This document shows positions 5,704-8,640 of a stretch of DNA of 8,640 bases, one piece after another; within the stretch, counting starts at the first letter, position 1; each line of letters begins with the position of its first letter. Made by a program: the position numbers and the translations under genes. Under the pieces are notes generated by a model. That model made no database searches and was not told the DNA's origin. It saw only the letters and a list, made by a program, of their open reading frames with translations. Source of the stretch: DAOTTI01 sp034437795 (GTDB taxonomy: Bacteria > Chloroflexota > UBA11872 > UBA12225); NCBI GenBank assembly GCA_034437795.1, contig DAOTTI010000112.1, forward strand, positions 1 through 8,640, written 5' to 3'.

Positions 5704-6633
5704 ATGCCGTGCGATGTGAAGCTGTCCGTCCTGATCCCGGTCTACAACGAGCAGAACTCCGTGGAGGCCATCGTGCGCCGCGTGGCGACCATGGACCTGC
5801 GCGGGCTGGGCGCACCGGTAGAGACGGAGATCATTGTCGTCGATGACTGCTCGACCGATGCCACCAGCGGGATCCTGGCCAGGCTGCACGGCGGCCCGGC
5901 GGAGGCGCCCGGCGAGGGGCCGCGGCCGAAGCCGGCCGACGCCGCGGACGCGCCGGCCCCACCTCGTTCCGCCCATGCGCCCGTCCACGGCCCCAGGACC
6001 AGCGCGGGGGCCGGCGGGGCCGTCCCAGCGGCCCCCACGCCGACAGCGCCCCCTGCGACCGCCGCGGCGCCGGCCTCCTGCGACGTGATCCCCGGGCTGC
6101 GGGTGATCCAGCACGGCCACAACCAGGGGAAGGGCGCCGCCATCCGCACCGCGCTCGCCGCCGCCACAGGCGACTACGTCATCATTCAGGACGCCGACTT
6201 CGAATACGACCCCGCCGACATCCCGCGCCTGCTCCAGCCGGTGCTCGAGGGGAAAGCTCAGGTCGTCTACGGGGCGCGCCCGCTAGACGGCTCGGGCGGC
6301 CGGTGGCTGCTGGATTTCGGCAACCGCGCGCTGACGGTGATCACGAACCTGCTGTACGGCACGCGCCTGCACGACATGGAGACCTGCTACAAGCTACTGC
6401 CGACGGAGCTGCTGCGAAGCTTTCACCTGGAGTGCAACCGCTTCGACATGGAGCCGGAGATCACGGCCAAGGTCGTCCGCAGCGGCTATCACATCCTGGA
6501 AGTGCCGATCTCGTACCACCCGCGCGCCGGCGGCAAGAAGCTCTCGGCCCGGAAGGACGGCCTCCCCGCCCTACGCGCCCTCCTCCGCTACCGCCGCTGG
6601 CGGCCGGCGGCATACGTAAAGCGCAATACGTAA
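5704..6633 (+). CDS. Family 2 glycosyltransferase (polyprenyl/dolichol-phosphate mannose synthase-like)
   Basis: The product is 309 residues. Seen in order: LSVLIPVYNEQ at 7-17; IIVVDDCSTDATSGILARL at 43-61 with the nucleotide-binding DDCSTD; RVIQHGHNQGKGAAIRTAL at 133-151; QDADFEYDP at 162-170 with the metal-binding D163-A-D165; VVYGAR; and DMETCYKLL at 224-232. The tail FDMEPEITAKVVRSGYHILE follows, typical of the DPM1-like GT2 group that moves sugars from NDP-sugars to a polyprenyl phosphate at the membrane face. No C-terminal membrane helices are present. Between DDCSTD and QGKGAA lies an extra Pro/Ala-rich stretch of about 66 residues. ATG 5704 is chosen because the conserved strand starts six residues later; the upstream open frame back to 5362 has no family resemblance. 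The ribosome binding site is weak (CAGG). The stop TAA lies in hairpin element B, giving a tail of KRNT. Confidence 0.92.
   Translation: MPCDVKLSVLIPVYNEQNSVEAIVRRVATMDLRGLGAPVETEIIVVDDCSTDATSGILARLHGGPAEAPGEGPRPKPADAADAPAPPRSAHAPVHGPRTSAGAGGAVPAAPTPTAPPATAAAPASCDVIPGLRVIQHGHNQGKGAAIRTALAAATGDYVIIQDADFEYDPADIPRLLQPVLEGKAQVVYGARPLDGSGGRWLLDFGNRALTVITNLLYGTRLHDMETCYKLLPTELLRSFHLECNRFDMEPEITAKVVRSGYHILEVPISYHPRAGGKKLSARKDGLPALRALLRYRRWRPAAYVKRNT
5890..6087 (+). repeat. In-frame Pro/Ala/Gly-rich insert in the glycosyltransferase
   Basis: Codons 63-128 of the glycosyltransferase encode a disordered-looking segment (for example AGAGGAVPAAPTPTAPPATA) between the DDCSTD motif and the RVIQHGHNQGKG strand. 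Related enzymes join these with about 5-10 residues. The catalytic motifs on both sides are intact, so the enzyme may still work with a surface loop. It resembles the inserts in the GPH transporter and the DUF4388 protein. Confidence 0.6.
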
Positions 6634-6678
6634 TGCGTAACCTTGAAGACCATTACGCATTACGCATTATGTATTGCG
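6622..6678. repeat. Hairpin element B, inverted relative of element A, between convergent genes
   Basis: A 19-nt arm (6622-6640, starting CGCAATACGTAATGCG) pairs with 6660-6678 with a single G-U wobble. The 19-nt loop starts CCTTGAAGACC. ACCTTGAAGACC is the exact reverse complement of the loop core GGTCTTCAAGGT in element A, so the two copies are the same family in opposite orientation. The left arm holds the glycosyltransferase stop TAA (6631-6633) and the right arm the regulator's stop TAA (6669-6667). Both proteins therefore end in RNT encoded by the repeat. It is an AT-rich island with no T-tract. Confidence 0.8.
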
Positions 6679-7527
6679 TCCCACTGGCTGTAGGAGGCCG
6701 AGCACGTCGTCGCGGCGCACCCTGACCCCCAGCGGCGAGCCAGGGGGCGCGCCGGGGAGCGTCCAGGCCCGCAGGTGCCCGGCCTGGATCAGCTCCCAGA
6801 GGTAGGCCGGCGTCACGCGCAGCTCGGCCGCCGCCTCGTCGAGGGTCTGCCAGCCGCCGAGGAGCCCCGCCAGCAGCGCCGCCCGTCCGTCAGGGGGCGC
6901 CTCCGGCGATGCCGGCAGCGGGGTCGAGAGACGCGAGCGGGGCGGTTCCGCTCCTGCGTGCCAGGGGTCAGGGGCCGGCGGCGGGCGAACGGCGGCGCCG
7001 GCGCCCCCGCGCTCCCGTCGCTCCAGACCATCGGCCCGCGCCCTGGAGCCCTCTACCACGCTGGCGATCGCACGCCGCAGGCGATCCCGCTCCGCCGCCG
7101 GCAGCGAGGCATCCGCCAGCGCCTCCGCCACCAGCGTCAGCGTGGGATCGTCCTGCCCCGGCGCGCCCGCCCCCCGCGGCGCCAGGCCGGCGCGCCAGCG
7201 GAGCTGGTCAAGCTGCGCCGGGGTAGCCGCCAGGGCGGCGGCCAGCGCCTCTACCACCGCCTCGTCCGGCGCCTGGCGGTCGCCCCGCTCCAGCTTGGAG
7301 ATGTAGGTGTGGTGCACCCCGGCGGCCGCCGCCAGTTGGCGGATGGTTAGCCCGCGTTCCACCCGCAGCTCGTGCAGGTAGCCACCGAACCCGCCGCGGG
7401 GACGGAGGGGCAGCGGCCCCCGGCGCCGGGCGGCGCCCGCATCACCGTCCGCCGCCACCCCGGGGGACGGGCGCGGTGGCGCGGGAGGCGTGAGCTGGTC
7501 CGGTGCGGCCGTAGTCTTCACCGGCAT
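6667..7527 (-). CDS. Dual-HTH regulator: N-terminal XRE domain, C-terminal HTH_17/excisionase-like domain
   Basis: The product is 286 residues from ATG 7527. An in-frame ATG at 7548 would add seven, but GGAG nine nt upstream favours 7527. A Pro/Ala-rich start is followed by a cro/C1-type helix-turn-helix at about 49-105: GGYLHELRVERGLTIRQLAA, then AAGVHHTYISKLERGDRQAP. A linker of about 120 residues leads to a second DNA-binding-like unit near 228-280: QTLDEAAAELRVTPAYLWEL, then IQAGHLRAWTLPG and VRVRRDDVLGLL. That matches the 'tl.EAA..L.vs...v..li..G.L.a...g...ri...dl..ll' pattern of excisionase/MerR-like domains. It faces away from the iteron region and the replication initiator, so it could regulate replication or its own promoter in 7528-7985; this is inference from position. 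The stop codon lies in hairpin element B. Confidence 0.85.
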   Translation of the reverse strand: MPVKTTAAPDQLTPPAPPRPSPGVAADGDAGAARRRGPLPLRPRGGFGGYLHELRVERGLTIRQLAAAAGVHHTYISKLERGDRQAPDEAVVEALAAALAATPAQLDQLRWRAGLAPRGAGAPGQDDPTLTLVAEALADASLPAAERDRLRRAIASVVEGSRARADGLERRERGGAGAAVRPPPAPDPWHAGAEPPRSRLSTPLPASPEAPPDGRAALLAGLLGGWQTLDEAAAELRVTPAYLWELIQAGHLRAWTLPGAPPGSPLGVRVRRDDVLGLLQPVGRNT

Positions 7528-7605
7528 GGGCGCAGTCTCCGCGCGCATTGTAGACGCGGCCGCGCCCTCAGACCAAGTCCCTCTCCGTACCAGTCTCCAG
7601 ACAAA

Positions 7606-7651
7606 GTGCGAAGAGGCTCCACGTGGAGCCTCCCCTCCAGGGCACGGAGCC
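7606..7651. promoter_or_regulatory. Perfect 20-bp palindrome plus iteron-like half-sites (candidate Rep or XRE operator)
   Basis: GAGGCTCCACGTGGAGCCTC at 7613-7632 is a perfect palindrome. Its right half contains GGAGCC (7625), the first six bases of the iteron, and its left half with upstream GTGCGA (7606-7611) resembles an inverted iteron end. Another GGAGCC lies at 7646, exactly 21 bp from the one at 7625, which is the iteron period. In iteron plasmids the initiator dimer binds an inverted repeat of partial iterons at its own promoter. The XRE regulator is an equally possible ligand. Confidence 0.6.
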
Positions 7652-7691
7652 TCACGTCTCCACCAGATATGGAGCGGCCCAGGCGCCCGCC

Positions 7692-7697
7692 TATAAT
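7692..7697 (+). promoter_or_regulatory. Consensus -10 box TATAAT (candidate rep promoter)
   Basis: A perfect TATAAT lies on the plus strand between the palindrome and the iteron array. No good -35 box is visible at 16-18 bp, so a bound activator or an unusual sigma factor would be needed. Transcription from here would run through the iterons into the leader ORF and the replication initiator gene. Confidence 0.35.
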
Positions 7698-7712
7698 GGC
7701 CTCGCGGTGATG

Positions 7713-7840
7713 TCGCTGGTTCGCACTTTAACCGGAGCCGTTCGTACCGCTGACGGAGCCGGTCGCACCCCGGGTGGAGCCGGCTCGTACCCCGGCCGGA
7801 GCCGCTCGTACCTTCGCCGGAGCCTGCCGCTCCGGCTCAG
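7713..7840 (+). repeat. Iteron array: five direct repeats of 21-22 bp plus one degenerate unit
   Basis: The unit GGAGCCG[G/C/T]TCG[T/C]ACC begins at 7734, 7755, 7776, 7798 and 7819, giving steps of 21, 21, 22 and 21 bp. Three units (7734, 7755, 7798) match over 15 positions with one or two changes. The unit at 7776 has one extra G, and the last (7819) is degenerate after GGAGCC. A further half-unit, GTTCGCAC, sits exactly 21 bp before the first. The step of two helical turns puts all copies on one face of DNA, as in Rep-binding iterons. The array lies about 145 nt upstream of an RPA-type initiator gene, so it is the likely replication origin or copy-number control site. No clear DnaA box was found. 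Confidence 0.8.
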
Positions 7841-7878
7841 ATGGCTGCCGGCCTCGGGCGAGGACGGAAGGACTCAGA

Positions 7879-7953
7879 ATGGAGACTGTAAGGACACGCA
7901 ACACCGGCGTGCGGGGGACGCTGGCGGGGATCGTGGCAGTGACCGGCGCGTGA
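7879..7953 (+). CDS. Possible 24-codon leader ORF with strong ribosome binding site
   Basis: ATG 7879 is preceded by GGAAGGA (7866-7872) with a 6-nt spacer, the best-placed Shine-Dalgarno in this region. The frame reads METVRTRNTGV, RGTLAGIVAVTGA, then TGA at 7951-7953. It lies between the iterons and the initiator gene, and its stop overlaps the loop and right arm of a hairpin. It could be a leader peptide coupling translation to initiator expression, or a free-standing tiny protein. No homology is recognised. Confidence 0.4.
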   Translation: METVRTRNTGVRGTLAGIVAVTGA

Positions 7954-7961
7954 CTGCCACG
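7932..7961. repeat. 9-bp inverted repeat in the initiator gene leader
   Basis: CGTGGCAGT (7932-7940) and ACTGCCACG (7953-7961) are perfect complements around a 12-nt loop. The structure ends 24 nt before the ATG of the replication initiator and covers the end of the 24-codon ORF. It may act as an RNA hairpin limiting initiator translation, or as a protein-binding dyad. Confidence 0.55.
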
Positions 7962-7985
7962 GCCGGCGTGGTGGTGTTACGTTAA

Positions 7986-8640
7986 ATGACTTCACGAGCA
8001 AGGGCGGCCACAGCCCCCAGCATGGCGGCAACAGCGGCGAAGAGCGGCAGCGAGGTGCCGTCCCCGCCGGCCACGGCATCGCCGACGTCGGTGTTGGCCG
8101 TGGTGGAGATGAACCTGGAGGAGTACCCCGCCTTCCGGCTGGGCCGCCGCTCCGGCCGGCCGGAGCTGCGGTACGTTCGCACGCGCACCGGCGCGGACGG
8201 GCAGACGTACGAGCAGACCTGGACGGTGCGAGGGGCAGAAGGGCTGGGCCTGCCCGGGCCATTTGAGCAGGACCTGTACGTGGCCTTGCTGGTCCTGTTC
8301 ACGGAGCAGGGCCTGCCGGGCGATGGGCGCATCCGCTTTACGCGCAACCGGCTGGCGCAGATCATGGGCTGTTCCAACTCAGGCCGGGGCTACGAATTGC
8401 TGGAGCAGGGGCTGGCCCGCCTCGCCGGCGCGACGATCCTCACCGAGCACGCCTTCTACCGGCCGGCGCCCCTGGGACCGAACGGCGAGCGCCAGGGCGT
8501 GGCCGAGCGCCTGAGCCTGACCTTCCATATCCTGGAAGAGGTGCGCGTCATTGAGCGCCGCGCCGGCGCGGGAGAGGACCTCACCGGCGCGGCGCGCGAC
8601 GGCGGTCGCCCGCGGGTGGAGCGCGCCCGCCCGCTGGAGC
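7986..8640 (+). CDS. RPA/RepA-type replication initiator protein, C-terminus cut by window edge
   Basis: ATG 7986 follows directly on an in-frame TAA, and the frame stays open for 218 codons to the window end. Residues 1-40 are Ala/Ser/Pro-rich and may be a poorly conserved tail; an in-frame ATG at 8109 (residue 42) begins the conserved part, MNLEEYPAFRLGRR. Then come TYEQTWTVRGAEGLGLPGPF (75-93), EQDLYVALLVLFTEQGLPGD (94-113), GRIRFTRNRLAQIMGCSNSG (114-133) and RGYELLEQGLARLAGATI (134-151). A 'GLP...D..v..aLl.l' helix followed by 'v.FtR..L...LG...sGR.Y..L...L.rL.gt.i' is the winged-helix N-terminal pattern of 'replication initiator protein A' (RPA) plasmid proteins. The upstream iterons agree with this. 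It would bind iterons to start replication of a plasmid or secondary replicon. Family assignment is from pattern recall. Confidence 0.82.
   Translation, partial: MTSRARAATAPSMAATAAKSGSEVPSPPATASPTSVLAVVEMNLEEYPAFRLGRRSGRPELRYVRTRTGADGQTYEQTWTVRGAEGLGLPGPFEQDLYVALLVLFTEQGLPGDGRIRFTRNRLAQIMGCSNSGRGYELLEQGLARLAGATILTEHAFYRPAPLGPNGERQGVAERLSLTFHILEEVRVIERRAGAGEDLTGAARDGGRPRVERARPLE

Larger units (their letters stand above)
7528..7985. other. Non-coding replication control region
   Basis: This 458-nt stretch between the divergent XRE-type regulator and replication initiator holds no long gene. Contents in order: a short leader of the regulator, the 20-bp palindrome (7613-7632), a TATAAT box (7692), the iteron array (7713-7840), the 24-codon ORF (7879-7953) and the hairpin (7932-7961). 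The slightly AT-richer part near 7661-7731 (CAGATATGG, CTATAATGG, CACTTTAACC) is the only visible candidate for an unwinding element. Confidence 0.6.

Noticed and set aside
5700..5705. TACAAT resembling a -10 box overlapping the glycosyltransferase ATG
   Set aside because: Transcription would start after the chosen ATG and no -35 is visible. It would only make sense for a leaderless start at GTG 5716, which has no further support.
5341..6120. Minus-strand 259-codon frame ending at the TGA of the zinc-ribbon gene
   Set aside because: Only its last 35 codons look protein-like, and they have their own ribosome binding site and ATG at 5448. The rest overlaps the glycosyltransferase antisense.
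7713..7840. Repeat array considered as a CRISPR
   Set aside because: Units are 21-22 bp with no unique spacers between them; they abut as tandem repeats, which fits iterons.
7606..7985. DnaA boxes near the iterons
   Set aside because: No sequence close to TTATCCACA or its complement was seen, so none is claimed.

Overview
The window is very GC-rich throughout. Its genes use ATG and GTG starts with G/C-ending codons, and low-complexity Ala/Pro/Gly inserts interrupt otherwise ordinary enzymes. A DUF4388-type protein, a GPH-type transporter, a replication initiator of the RPA/RepA type and 'cgtaatgcgtaat'-type hairpin repeats together suggest a Chloroflexota-like bacterium. This placement is an inference from style and not a proven taxonomy. 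The right end looks like the replication control region of a plasmid, megaplasmid or chromid, or of an integrated copy.

Layout, left to right. (1) 1-2578, minus strand: a two-gene unit. A GPH/MFS sugar-type symporter (845-2578) is followed, through a TGATG stop/start overlap, by a DUF4388-domain protein that runs off the left edge (1-845). A sigma70-like promoter lies at 2634-2662. (2) 2579-2868: divergent control region with two dyads and a tandem octamer. (3) 2869-5235, plus strand: a Gfo/Idh/MocA oxidoreductase, then an MFS_3/EntS-like exporter. (4) 5230-5288: hairpin element A, at the convergent 3' ends of the exporter and a tiny minus-strand zinc-ribbon gene (5290-5448). That gene has an in-frame TGA exactly where the fourth zinc-ligand Cys is expected, and a SECIS-like hairpin 20 nt downstream. 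(5) 5704-6633, plus: a family 2 glycosyltransferase of the dolichol-phosphate-mannose-synthase type carrying a Pro/Ala-rich insert. (6) 6622-6678: hairpin element B, related to element A but inverted, again between convergent genes and supplying both of their stop codons. (7) 6667-7527, minus: a regulator with an XRE helix-turn-helix at the N-terminus and an excisionase/HTH_17-like domain at the C-terminus. (8) 7528-7985: a control region with a perfect 20-bp palindrome, a TATAAT box, an array of 21-22 bp direct repeats (iterons), a small ORF with a strong ribosome binding site, and a hairpin. (9) 7986-8640, plus: the N-terminal 218 codons of an RPA-type replication initiator, running off the right edge.

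How it fits together. Region 7527-8640 reads as a replication module: an initiator, its iterons, an inverted-repeat operator sharing the iteron core GGAGCC, and a divergent regulator. The remaining genes (transport, sugar-type oxidoreductase, lipid-linked sugar transfer) are accessory metabolism with no single obvious pathway. The observations most worth testing are the candidate 52-codon selenoprotein, the iteron origin, and the paired hairpin elements at convergent gene ends.
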